Below are positions 40,201-52,629 of a DNA stretch of 64,000 bases, one piece after another; position 1 is the first letter of the stretch; every line of letters starts with the position of its first letter. The stretch comes from Galaxea fascicularis (Eukaryota > Cnidaria > Anthozoa > Scleractinia > Euphylliidae), in assembly GCA_948470475.1 (NCBI GenBank), contig OX419338.1, positions 35,528,095 to 35,592,094 of the forward strand. The letters run 5' to 3'. The notes under the pieces were generated by a model. The model had not been told where the DNA came from. It saw only the letters and a program-made list of their open reading frames with translations, and ran no database searches. The translations under genes and the position numbers were made by a program.

Positions 40201-43200
40201 CAAAAAGCTCAAATACAGCTTGCTGACATTCGGCCAGGAACCCGTCGTTCATTTCAAGTTTAATTTTACCCCTGATGAAGTTGACAGGCTGAAGCAGTCC
40301 ATTGGAAAGGTGGACATGCAGTCAAGTGGTGCTTCACTGGTCAAGGCCATGGAAGGAGCCAAGGAGGTGTTTGATGAAGCTCAAGGTTGGTAACTTTGAA
40401 CGGACGAACTTTGTCAGGTTATTGTATTGGAACATGTACTCTGTGATAAAGTCACAAGAAAGATTGTGTGCAAGCGTGTCAAGAAAAGACAGAACATACA
40501 TTCTAAGAAGAGATACTGTTAATTAGAAATAAAGACGCGGTTGATGGTTTTGGGGACATGTAATAAGACAAAAGTGGTACTTTCCAAGTGTAACAAAATT
40601 CATCCGGGAAAGGATGAGGACGTTCGCCCAGTTGTTGGCACATCATTTATAAATGATCTTATTGCCCTGTCCTTTCCCGTGAATGAAGATTATGACTTGC
40701 GCTTCTCTGTTGTTTTGATTGATAAAGGTTCCCGTCCAAACGCCAAGCAGGTGCTGGTGATTGTCATCGATAAGAAATCCGACAGCACGGCAGATGATGT
40801 TAGAAAGGCCACTGCACTACTAGACAATAATAACATCGGTGTCATCTCTGTGGCACTGGGTAATGAAGCAGACGTTGAAGAACTTACAAACGGTACCCTT
40901 GATGTTATTAAAGCTAACAATAAGGACGACCCAGAAAAAATTGCAGATGAGATCATAAGGAAAGCAAGTAAGTGTACCTTATGATAACGTCGTTGTTGAT
41001 AATGGTGATGATGATGATGATGATGGTGATGATTTAGAAGAAGAAAAAGAAGAAGATGAAGATGGCGATGATGATGAGGACGATGTTGATTATAATGATG
41101 ATGATGTTAATTATCTTGGCTATTAAACTCTTTACGTGCAAACAGTAGGCAGATCAGCAATTACTTGAGGCCTCAAATCATTATGCACAACTCTCCTTTC
41201 TGAAGACGTTTTGCCGAATAGTAGTTGCACAATACCATTGTCAATAACGGCCGAAATATAGCGCTGCAGGGTATTCGAAACACAAAGCAGACATCAGTCT
41301 GTCAAGTTTGTTAATGGTCGCTTATGGTAGCTTTTTGTTTTGTTTTGTTTTTTTTGCTGATGGTTTTTTTTGTCACAAACTGCAGGTATACCGAAAATGG
41401 ACATATGCTTTGCCATGAGCACCTTTGATTTGAATGCCGAGAAAACATTCAAGAGAATGCAAGAAGCCGTGAGGAGCATCATTGAAAAACACAAAGGCTA
41501 TGATCAAATCCGCTACTGCATTCTTCCGTTTGGAGCTGAACCAACCTCTGAAACAGGATTTGGAGAAGAGTTTGACAGTTTGGACAAACTTATTGAATAT
41601 GTTATGAACATTCCTCGACCACCTGGGCGTCCAGATGTTGTAAAGGCACTTAAAAGAGCGGAGGAATTGTTTGACAGTGCTCCACCGAGACCCAGAGTTA
41701 AGAGGTTTCTGGTTGTTTTTGTGGGTAGCAAGTCTGGAAATGATCCGAAAATTCTTAAAGAAGCTGCGAAACCACTGGAAGATAAAACGATCAAAGTAAT
41801 TTCTGTGGCTGTAGGACCCGAATCAGATCCTAAAGAACTGACTAAGATTGTTCCTAACAAAGGAAATCTTATAAAAGACGATACAATTGACGATGACCCA
41901 GACAAGTTAGGGAACAAAGTTATGGCTACCGTGTTGAAAGGTGAAGTGTTAAGTTTTATGTTACCTTCCAGAACACCTTTAAATTGACCTTCTGATTCAG
42001 GGTTTCTTTCATCCTCTTTTCAATCATCCACATTTATCCCTTCTATTAACTCTTCAAAACTATGTTTGTCGCAATTCCGGTCGATAACCTTTTAGGGGAC
42101 TGGGTGGGGGTGTACAGTTTCATTCTAAACGAAGCAGGCTTCTTTCTGTCCAGTTGTGACGCTGATTTCTTTACCTTCGCTTCTTTACCTTTCTTTACAC
42201 ACTTGCCCGCGTCCTTCGAACCTTAGTAACCTTACATAGTTTTGTGGGGTTCGTATCCTCATTTTTAAATTGTATTTTGATACAGATTTGCCAATCATCC
42301 CAGAAGTCGATCTTGCCTTTGCCATCAGCGCCAATTCTATCCAATCAGAGGCGAACTTTCTAAAGATGAAAGATGTCATCACTGAAGTAGTACACGTCTA
42401 TGGCAAGGAGAGAATTCATTACAGCCTCATCATCTTTGGTTCTACCCCAGCTGTAAAGATCAACTTCAGCGATGAATTTGCAAGCGATGAACAGTTGAAA
42501 ATGTTTATAAAGTCAATCCCTAGTGCAACCAGTTCGGCGCTTGGTGCTGCGTTGCAAACGGTGAAGGAAGTTTTCGAGGGGCATGCACGACCTGGAGTCA
42601 AAAGGGTTCTGGTGGTGATTACAGACAAGAAATCCGACAGTGATGAAGACGAGGTTCGTGATAAGGCGTCCCTTCTGGAGAAAGCGAAAGTCAAGGTTAT
42701 ACCAGTTGGTTTGGGAGACGAGGTTGACGATACTGAACTGGAGACAATAACTCCACGGAAGGATGATGTTATCAAGAAACCGTCCAATGTGCCAGCTAAG
42801 GATCTCGCTAAAGAAATCATGATGAAAGTTGTGGAGGGTAAGTTAAGAACTTTTGTTTTCGTTATTCACTGGTGTTACGATCGTCACATTTTTTAAGACT
42901 TGTTATTTCCGTCAGGTGTTGCTTTATTTTATTCATTTTGACTTTGATTTTTCAGTAGTTCGTATTTCAGTACCAACCGTCTCCGGCCGATGATGGTGTT
43001 GTTTTCCTTGATATTGTTTTACCAAGTGTTAATTAAGTTTTACGGTCTTCTCTTCTAAATTCTATATTGTTTCTCGTCATTTACTTCTTGCCAGAAACTA
43101 TTTTCGTGCCAGAAATGGACCTCGCTTTTGTCATCAGCACCACAGCTGTGGACCAGGACAAGAACTTTGAGAAGACGAAAGAAATCGTGAAGAAAACTGT

Positions 43201-46200
43201 TCACAAGTTTGGCTTGTTCCGTGTAAGGTACAGCCTCATAACCTTCGGCGAGACTCCTGATGTGAAGATAAGATTCGACAATGCATTTGACTCTGAAGAG
43301 GATCTTGGAAAACTGGTCGACAATGTGAAGAAAGCTCTCGGGAATGCTGCCCTTCATAAAGCCCTCGAAGAAGTACGTTACCTTTTCGCTGTGGCTGAAG
43401 ACACCCGACCAAATGCAAAAAGGGTTGTGGTTGTCATCACAGACAAAAGGTCAGACAGCACTGTAGATGATGTCCAATTTGCCGCCAGGAAGCTGAAGGA
43501 CGATGGTGTTAGAGTCATCGCCATAGCTCTTGGTGACGAGTACGATCCTGTTTCAAAGGAAGCTATCCAACCGGAAAAAAAGAGCAGCCCAGAGGAGGTT
43601 GTAAAACATTTGGTGGACACTGTGCTTAATGGTAAGAAGCCTGCACAGAACTCAGCTTGTTTAAAGGGAACATCCACTCTTACGACAAATTGATGCTAAC
43701 CTGTTGGAAATGATTACTAGATTCCAAAATTTAATTGAAAACGTGGAAATATCTTTTCAGTTTACAAAAAGTGGCTATCATAAGCGTCTATTTCCATTTT
43801 TAAATTTCTCGGGCGCCGCCATTTTGGATTTTATGACGTAAATTGGTTGCAGCCATTCTTTAACACAAAATATTTTCTGCTTCATTGGCTTCCTGACAAT
43901 AGCTGCAACCCATAGGCGTCACGAAATCCAAAATGGAGGCACCCGGGAAATTTAAAAATGGAAGTAAGCGTTAAGGATACCCAATTTATGTACACTGGAA
44001 ATATATTTTCACGTTTCAATGTAAATTTTGGAATCTAGTTATCATTTCCAACAATTAGCGTCAATTTGCCCTAAGAGTGGAAGTTCCCTTTAATGTGTGT
44101 CTATAAAGTGAAAGTTCGAGTTTTTTACCCTTGCGATCAAGAGCTCAGTAACCTCATCTGATTAAAGATCTGCAAATACAGTTACCCATTCACTTGACAA
44201 TATGAACGTTTTGAGACCAGACATATTATTATTCATTTTTCTGATCTTGGATTTAAAAGGGTAAATTGGAAAAACTTTGGCTGGTTTAAAATGTTTTGAC
44301 TCCCCTTTATAATCTCTCGCCATCGTCCGAAATTGTACATTGATGTAACACTGCTTTCTTTCTTCTTCAGATTCAGTTATCACCGAAAAGATCGACCTGG
44401 GATTCGCTGTAAGTGCAACAGCTGTCAAGGCTGCCAAAACGTTCGAGAAGATGAAAGAGGCGGTTAAGTCTATCATCGCGAAATACGGTGTCGGTAACCT
44501 TCGTTATGCCGTAATCACTTACGCCTCAGACGCGAAGCTAGTTCTTAGCTTCCAGCCTAACTTTTCCGCTCCTGAATATTGGCTGAATACAATTGATGCA
44601 CTACCGCTTGAGCAAGGAACACCTGCCTTGGAGAAGGCGCTGCAAAAGGCCAAAGAATTGTTCCGGTCTAATGCTCGCAGCGATGCCAAGAAGGTACTGG
44701 TGGTCATTGCCGACAACTCGCCCACCGGCGACAAAAATACCACAGAGAAAAAAGCCCAGGAACTTGATTTTGATGATATCAAGGTTGTTCCTGTCGCCAT
44801 AGGTGGTGACGTTGATCCTAAAGAAATGGAGGAGATTTCTCCGTATAAAGATGTGCTAGTTGATGTCCCCAAAGACGTCGATCCCAAAGATCTCGCTGAA
44901 GCTGTCATGAATAAAGTTCTAAAAGGTATTCTGTTTAATTTTATGCGGTTTTGTTTCAGCATTTCATCATGGTGCTTTCAGATATGCATTCTTTGAAACT
45001 GTTAGGCAAAAACCAGGGTACTTTTTACAGATTTTAAATGACGCTTAGAATAGCCATAAACCTATACTTTAATTGAACTTTCAGTGACCCCCAAAGTGCC
45101 CAAGTTAGACCTTGCGTTTGCTATCAGTGCGTTACCGAGTGACAACAACTTTGGATTAATCCTGGATGTCGTTAAGGAAGTCACGGAGCGATTTTTCAGT
45201 GATAGGGTGAGATACGGGCTTATTGTCTTCGGCAAGGATGCTTCGATAAAGGTCCATTTCAGAGATAAGTACAGCGACCCTAAAAAGCTGGAGAAATACA
45301 TTGGTTCTATCGCGTCCAATAACGAGGAGCCTGCCTTAGAAAAGGCCCTTGTTTTGGCCAAGAGTTTGTTTGAAAGTGAGGCCGCCAGGAAAGATGCGCA
45401 CAAGGTAAGTGCTTTTTTTGGAATAAATGGCAAGGCCCCTTCTTGAATTTAACAGAAATTGAATTTTAGTACACTCGAAATGAGACTGGGACTGGGGCGC
45501 AAGTTAGTTTAATAATAGTTAAATAATGAAAAAAATCAAATAAATACAAAAAGTTACAGTCCTGAAAATAAGCTCAAAAGCTTTGTTACCTTTACTTGAG
45601 TAATTTGGAACGAATTTTGAAATCCTTTTTGATTTAGTTTTTTTCGTTAAAATTCGAGTCGGAGCTTTAAGTTTGATATTTATTGTATCCTTCTTGTTTA
45701 TTGGTGTGTCTTAATTATCAAAACGTGAACATCGGTCACTCGCCGGACACTTCTTTCTATGCCCCAAGTCAAGTCAAGTCATTGGCTGTACGGTGGTATG
45801 AAACCATTTTTTAAATATTTTTTTCAAACAAGAAGGAAAGAAATTTCTTGGTCATTTTTTATGCAGCTCCTCTAAAACGAACGAAACGTGCTTTTTTGGG
45901 GGGAGGAAGCTCTTTCTCGTTCGTTCGATGCGGTTTTTTGAGTGGAGTGATGTACCCTGACAGAATTCCGTCACGCCAGCTTACGAAACAAGGGGCTTGG
46001 GGATAGGCCCAGGTAAAGTAGGAGACGAGTTTCCTCCGTACGAGTAAGGTACGTAAGAGTAATCTGTTGCTATTCAGGTTCTTGTGGTAATTACGGATGC
46101 CACAACTGGTCGCGACAAGGCAGCTATCGAGAAAGCAGCCAAGAACTTGATAAAGGGGCTTATAGTTGCAATCCCTGTTGCCATTGGTCCTAAGCCTGTT

Positions 46201-48539
46201 CCAGATCTGGAGAAAGAGTTCCCGGATGAGGAAGTAATAACGGCAAATGACACAGATCATCCGATAAAGATTGCTGACAAGATTCAGGACAGGTTGCTTT
46301 CAGGTAACTTTATTCAAGTTATCAATAAATTTCCAGTCCACTAAGACAACAACTTTTAAATGACAAAACTTTTCCCTGCTGTTGCTTATTTTCGTCGCGC
46401 AGTACTAAGTTCTGTACTCTCAAAAAGCAAAAAGCAAAAGCCGGCGAATTCCAGCACGGCAGGCATTTTTGTTCAATGTAAACTCAATGATTTTTATTTG
46501 TTCTTCAACCTAACAGTTTCGTTAGGTTGAAGAACAAACACGCACACACAGAAAAATGGAAATTTCCAATCGAAGTCCGGCTGATTACCGGTATTGTTTT
46601 GAAAAAAATACGAATGTTTATAGTGAAAGTGTACTTCACTTGGTAAATCAGCTAGTTTACAGGCACTCCACTTAAATACCTTGAAAGAAATTATTCAAAT
46701 AAACATAACATAATAAGAATCCAACTGACCGGAGGTAAACCAGTTGGCTATTTACAAGGATGACCAAGGAGTTGAACCAGGGATTACGCAGAACAACACC
46801 AGCAGGAGCAGGATTTGAGCCCGGGATGACCGCATTGAAATCCAGCGCTCTTAAACCACTCGGTCATCCTGCCTCCTCGAATTATCCTTAAATTATCCTT
46901 GAATATTCCTTAAATTTGAATTTAATAATCATGTGATCGTGGCCTGTCTAGCAGCAGTCTGTAGTCACAAACTATATTTTTTCTTTATTGGAAGTGACTA
47001 CTGGGAAGCCCAGAGAGTCCTCACTGTGTCATTTAAATTCGATCGCGCTTTGCATTTATTATTTTCTTATTTATTTCAGGAACAACGAGGTTCCCGAGGC
47101 TTGACATCGCTTTTGTAGTTAGCGCAACAGCTGTCACTGCTGATAAAAACTTTGAACTCATAAAATCCACCATCGAGTCCATCATTAAAGAACATGGCGT
47201 TAAAAAGCATCATTACGCGATGGTGGTCTTCGGTCAAAATAGCAAAACTATTCTTCGTTTCCAAGAAATCAAAGAAGGCGACCTAATTAGCACAATAAAA
47301 GGAGCGCAGCTACCCAGCGGCTCCCCAGATGTGGTTCAAGCACTGGAAACTACGAAGGAGCTCTTTTTCCTCCCTGGTGGAGGAGCGCGGCCAGATGCAC
47401 GGAAAATAATCGTTGTAATGATTGACCGTAGGACTGTTAACACATTGGGTGAAATTGAGAACATGGCGATGGAGTATGAGGAGGGTAAGGTGAAGTTTGT
47501 CACTGTGGTTATTGGAAATGACACGGATCCGGATAAACTGGTTCCTCTCACTCCAGACAAGGACAAAGGCGACGTTGTGAAAACTGACAAGGATTCCAAT
47601 CCTAAAGTAGTTGCAAAAAAGATTTGGCTTGTAATGGCGGCAGGTACGGTTGTCTTCATTCGTTTTTGACACAATTAATGGCTGATCAGCACTTAATTAT
47701 TGCTTTGCTTTGTTTTCGAGTACGAACGCATATTTGGTAACATCGCCACCAAGGTTGTTCTTCTCACCGCCCTGTGGCCCTCTGTTTAAGTTCTTGTGCC
47801 AGGTGTTGCTGAAGAGCAATGACAATGATAATGATTTGGGAAACAGGGTTGGCGCAGTGGTGAGAGCGCTCGCCTTCCACCAATGTTTCTCGGATTCGAT
47901 TCCCGGCCTCGGCGTCATAAATGGACTGAGTTTGTTGGTTCTCTACTCTGCTCCTAGAGGTTTTTCTCCGGGTACTACGGTTTTCCCCTCTCCTCCAAAA
48001 CCAACATTTGATTTGATTTGAGTTGATTTACAGTCTCCCCAATTAGTAGAGCACCTGTGCTCAGCTAGAAAGATTTGAGACTTAAATAAAGTTATTATGA
48101 CAATGAAAATGTGTGGATGCCATATAGATCCCTATCCAGCCAACCTGAGGCGTTGAACGTAACCCAGGAGGCTCTAGGGCTAACAACTCTGTAAAAAAAA
48201 AAAAAAAGAAAAGAAAAAACCCAAGATTACTAAAAATGTTTCTGTTCGCTATCCTCTATCATCTGCTATCCTCAAGACATCACTTTCAGCGTGCGAATAA
48301 TGTTCAGGGTGTGCGAGATGACGGCTCTCTGTATCCGGAGTAGAATCTCTCCCTCTCGAGCCCCTCATAGCCTCGTCCACCTCACCGGACCACCCTCCTA
48401 GAACATCTATGATGATGTTAAACTGCCGAATGTCATATCCTGGGAACTCCTGCTTGAGTTCCCAGCGGAGGGGGCCATATTTGGTGGTCTTCTCTTCTTG
48501 TTTCTTTTCTCTGTTCTCCTTCCGCAGGCAGCTCATTTC

Positions 48540-48575
<36 letters not shown>

Positions 48576-51500
48576 GTCGTGCGGAGAGGTCGCCCAATCT
48601 TTGGAACACGTGGCTCTTTTCAAAACTTTTCGCCAGATGTTAATGTTCTTGTTGTATTTATTTTTTTCTATCGTAGCTTTGCTTGACCCTTGTTTGACCA
48701 AGGAATGTGATTACAATGGCAAGTGTGTCAGGTACCCCAACGGCACGGCGGGCTGTGTATGCCGGGAAGACTGCCCCCCTACCTACAGTCCCGTATGTGC
48801 AAGTGATATGAATACGTACCCTAACAACTGTAGTATGATGGCTGAAGCCTGCAGAACAAAGACGAAGCTCACGGTTGAAAGTGCTGGTGTTTGTGAAGGT
48901 ATGACGTATTAAATAATCCTTCAAAGTTTCAAAACTCAGAAGGTAAAGTTTTTCCCCAGTTTTGAGTTTGAGGACGTGAAAAGTCATACCCCGACGGAAA
49001 TTCAGGTTACGTCAAACTCAAAACCAAAACTTAATGGCGCAAATCTTTTGGGAATATCTCTATTGAATAGTGATTAAACTGGAATCATGGTCACGCTAAC
49101 CCGGGATCTGGTTAATAGTTTTATGAGCAACTCTAGTAGGCCCTGGAGGGTAGCACTCAAAAGCTTTCACTTAAATGGTCACACTATAGAACTTCTTTTA
49201 CAGACTGAAAACTTGGGCCATTTGTAAGGAATAATGAACCACTCCAACGAGAAGCCAGTAATTTACTGCCCAACTTTTACATTTAACTGGCCTCCCCTGA
49301 GAGATTCTCACGCAGGCTCATCCACAACTGAGCCCCTTTTTCCAGGGTATTTGTTTTTTATATTATAAACAACACTAGAGAACGTCAGGCGAGTATTACT
49401 GAACTTCGTCGCTTAAAGTGGATGTTGTAAATTCTTGAAGAAATTCATCAGGCTAGTAAAGATAATATCTATTTAAATATTCTTAAAACATAGCCAAGAA
49501 AAGTCTTAATGATGCTGACAGTTTCGATGACTGTCAGCCATCTTTATCAAAACTTGAAAATCGTTAATTATTGCGATAAACGTGCAAAGTCACTCTATAG
49601 ACGCCATCCCCCATAAAGCTACGAAATGGCGCATTAAAAAAGAACTTACCGGGCCTGTGATGCGCCCAAGCCGCGAAACAGCTAGTAAAATATACACTAC
49701 CTTGTAAAAAAGGATTCCAATTTGTAAAATTTTCAGTTTAATGACGAATAAACAAGCGAAAAACCACGGTGCCTTTGCTCTTTGATTCCCGTTTGCTTCA
49801 ATTTTGTCCCCAGATCCTCAACTCGGACTTTACTTGCAAACGAGGTTCTTGCTCGGAGTTTCGTGTGCTTTTTTTTATTGGCCTCAATTGTTTAACTATC
49901 CTAATGGCCCAAACGTTTTATAAATAGCCCATAACTTTCCAATGACAGGGGCCATAGGCTCATTTGCCTGTTTTTCTTCGTAATCCCTGTGTATCTTATA
50001 TATATGTATTTCTTTTTCAGTTTGCGAAAACTCTGTTGAGTTGCTGTTTGCCATAAGTGGAGGACATATGTCAATAAAGATGAACTTCATAAAGTCTATA
50101 ATGGATAAATTCATCGTTGGCAAGAATAATACCCGAGTGTGGATTCTGGCAGTGGGCCTAATCAATGACACTGTACTTCCTTTGGACCTGTTCGAAAGGC
50201 CTGAATCACTTCAATCCACCATCGAAAATAACAATGGTTCTTTGCCTAGTGTCAAAGAATTGCTAAGGCACGATATGGTGAAGGTAGACTAGTCTTTCTA
50301 TTCTACAGGTCTATATCCATGTTCGACTGAAATTACTTGCTATCGATCTAAAGTAAGGACTAACACTGGCAAGTTTACTTTGCGTTTGCTGCTTTGCGTA
50401 TAGTGCGTATAAAGCTACGTGTAAAAACATGTAGCCTTATCTGCCTATTATACTTCATTGTTGTTGTTTGTTCTTTTGTTGTAATTATGTGGACAGCATG
50501 ATTCAAGAAGTCTTTAAATAAACCGTTGTAGATACGAATTTTTTTTTTTTTGGAATAAAGAAGAAAAATCACTCTTGATTACTGTGGTTTCTACGCCTGA
50601 ATTCTTTTGAAAACGTTTGAAGGAAGGTTCGTCAGAAATGTTTAAAGGAAGCAGTTGCTGATTTACAGACCCTATTGAGAAGTTTGGACGCATGCAGACG
50701 TAAGAAGTTGAGAAAAATTTAAAGTTCTGGGCATGTTTGCCAGATAAGCGTACAAGCGAAAGATATCGTCAAAGTGGCCACTGAAGCTTGCCCTACCGTG
50801 AAACTTAGAAAACCGTGGATACGAGAAATATTTTTAGCATGCTGGTTTCTTCTTGCAGTTTCATCACGCGTCTGACTGTTTGTAGAACAATAAACATTTC
50901 AGAAATAATTCTTGGTGTTCACGGTTTTCTGATTTTCTCAGTAAGTCACTGCATTTTCTATACATTCTGTGACTGAATTGTAAACCGTGGGTTCAAAGTA
51001 GTTTGTGTTAATTCATCTGGTGTCACCCTCTCTAAATAATGTCTATTTTTTTTATCTCTTGGTGTAGGCCGTAGTTGCCTTTGCAGAAGACGCCGAAGAT
51101 AACGTCGCCTTGTTACAAAGATTATCGGGGACTTTAAAAGCTCTTGATGCCACCATGTTTGTTGTGGGTGTGGGCAGTGGTATGAATGACCCCAGTGTCA
51201 AAGAAATCGCCTCTAAGGAAGACTTCGCGTATCACGTGAATTCCCTCAGGGACATTATGATCGTCTCTTCAAATATCTCAGACCAGATCTGCAGCTTAGA
51301 AGGTATGTTTTTGCAATGTATAGGAATCCATTTTTAGGAATAAGAGCACGTGTGGAACTACGTACCTGCATGAGGATGTTAAAAAGGTTTAGGAAAAACG
51401 AGTTGAAAAAAACCAAAACTGACCCACCAAATACTTACTCCATTTGTAAAAGACACCTATCTTTGTACCCCCTTTGTTATCGATAAAGGCATATTGTGTA

Positions 51501-52551
51501 ATGCGAATTCCACTCACTGTTTGTTTTCATACAACCAATTACATCCATTTAGCTGTTTCAGTCGTGTGTTGAGCGACCTGGCCTTTTGAGTGGAAGCGAG
51601 GCTCGGGGTAACCTTGGTTTGATACAGACCTCACTGCTTTTCTCGTGTAAATCATGTTGTTGTTATGCCAAGTAGTCCCATTTGCACGAGAAAGATAGAG
51701 AGGTTTGTATCAAAACAAGGTCACCCCTAGCCTCGCTTCTACTCAAAGGCCAGGTCACTCAACACACAACTGTAGTTGGTGTTGTATTATCTGCTCTACT
51801 TTTTCACACACGTAACTGCCATTCTCTCTTACTGACGTTCACTTTCCTCTGATTATCTCATTACAGTGGTGATCGCGTATCCTATCGACATCGCTTTTGC
51901 TATTTCTGCAACCAGCACCAATGCCGGTGAACTCTACGACTACATGAAGGATGCCATAAAGTACATCATCGATAAATACGGCATGTACTATGTGCATTAC
52001 GCATTTATGGTGTTTGGAAGTGACCCGGACGTGAAAGTTACCTTTGGAGATAGTTTCAGTAGCCCAGACAACCTGAAGACATTCTTAGATAATGTTGCAC
52101 GCCTCAGAGGCCAGCCAAACCTGGAAAAGGCTCTGGAGAAGGCTGCCGAGCTTTTTGAGCCTGGATATCAAGGGGAGAGACCTGGGGTGAGGAAATTCTT
52201 GGTGGTAATTGTGGACAGAAATACTGTTGGAGACGAAGCATCCGTCATTCGCCATGCAAAGAACTTACAGAATGTAGGAGTGAAGGTAGGTGATGCCCAA
52301 CATCCATTATGTAACTAAACAGATTCACTGTTAAAACAGAACAATAATTTTCTCTATTTCTTTCGGGCAAATAAGAATTGCCATAAATAAATAAGTAGAT
52401 TGAATTCAACGGCGTGAATTAAACAGTTTTGTAGCATACGTTTTCAAGGGCTATGCAGGGGACCAAGGGTAATGGCTAATAGTTCACTTCTTAGAAGGAC
52501 CCATGTTGATATAGCAGTTTTTATAACTGAAATGGTCATCCTGCATAAATA

Positions 52552-52629
<78 letters not shown>

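Noticed and set aside
48409..48676. Poly-Leu and poly-Ile extensions upstream of FS-1 resembling a membrane segment
   Set aside because: They are translations of the ATT microsatellite in the intron; the FS-1 exon starts at its acceptor at 48677.
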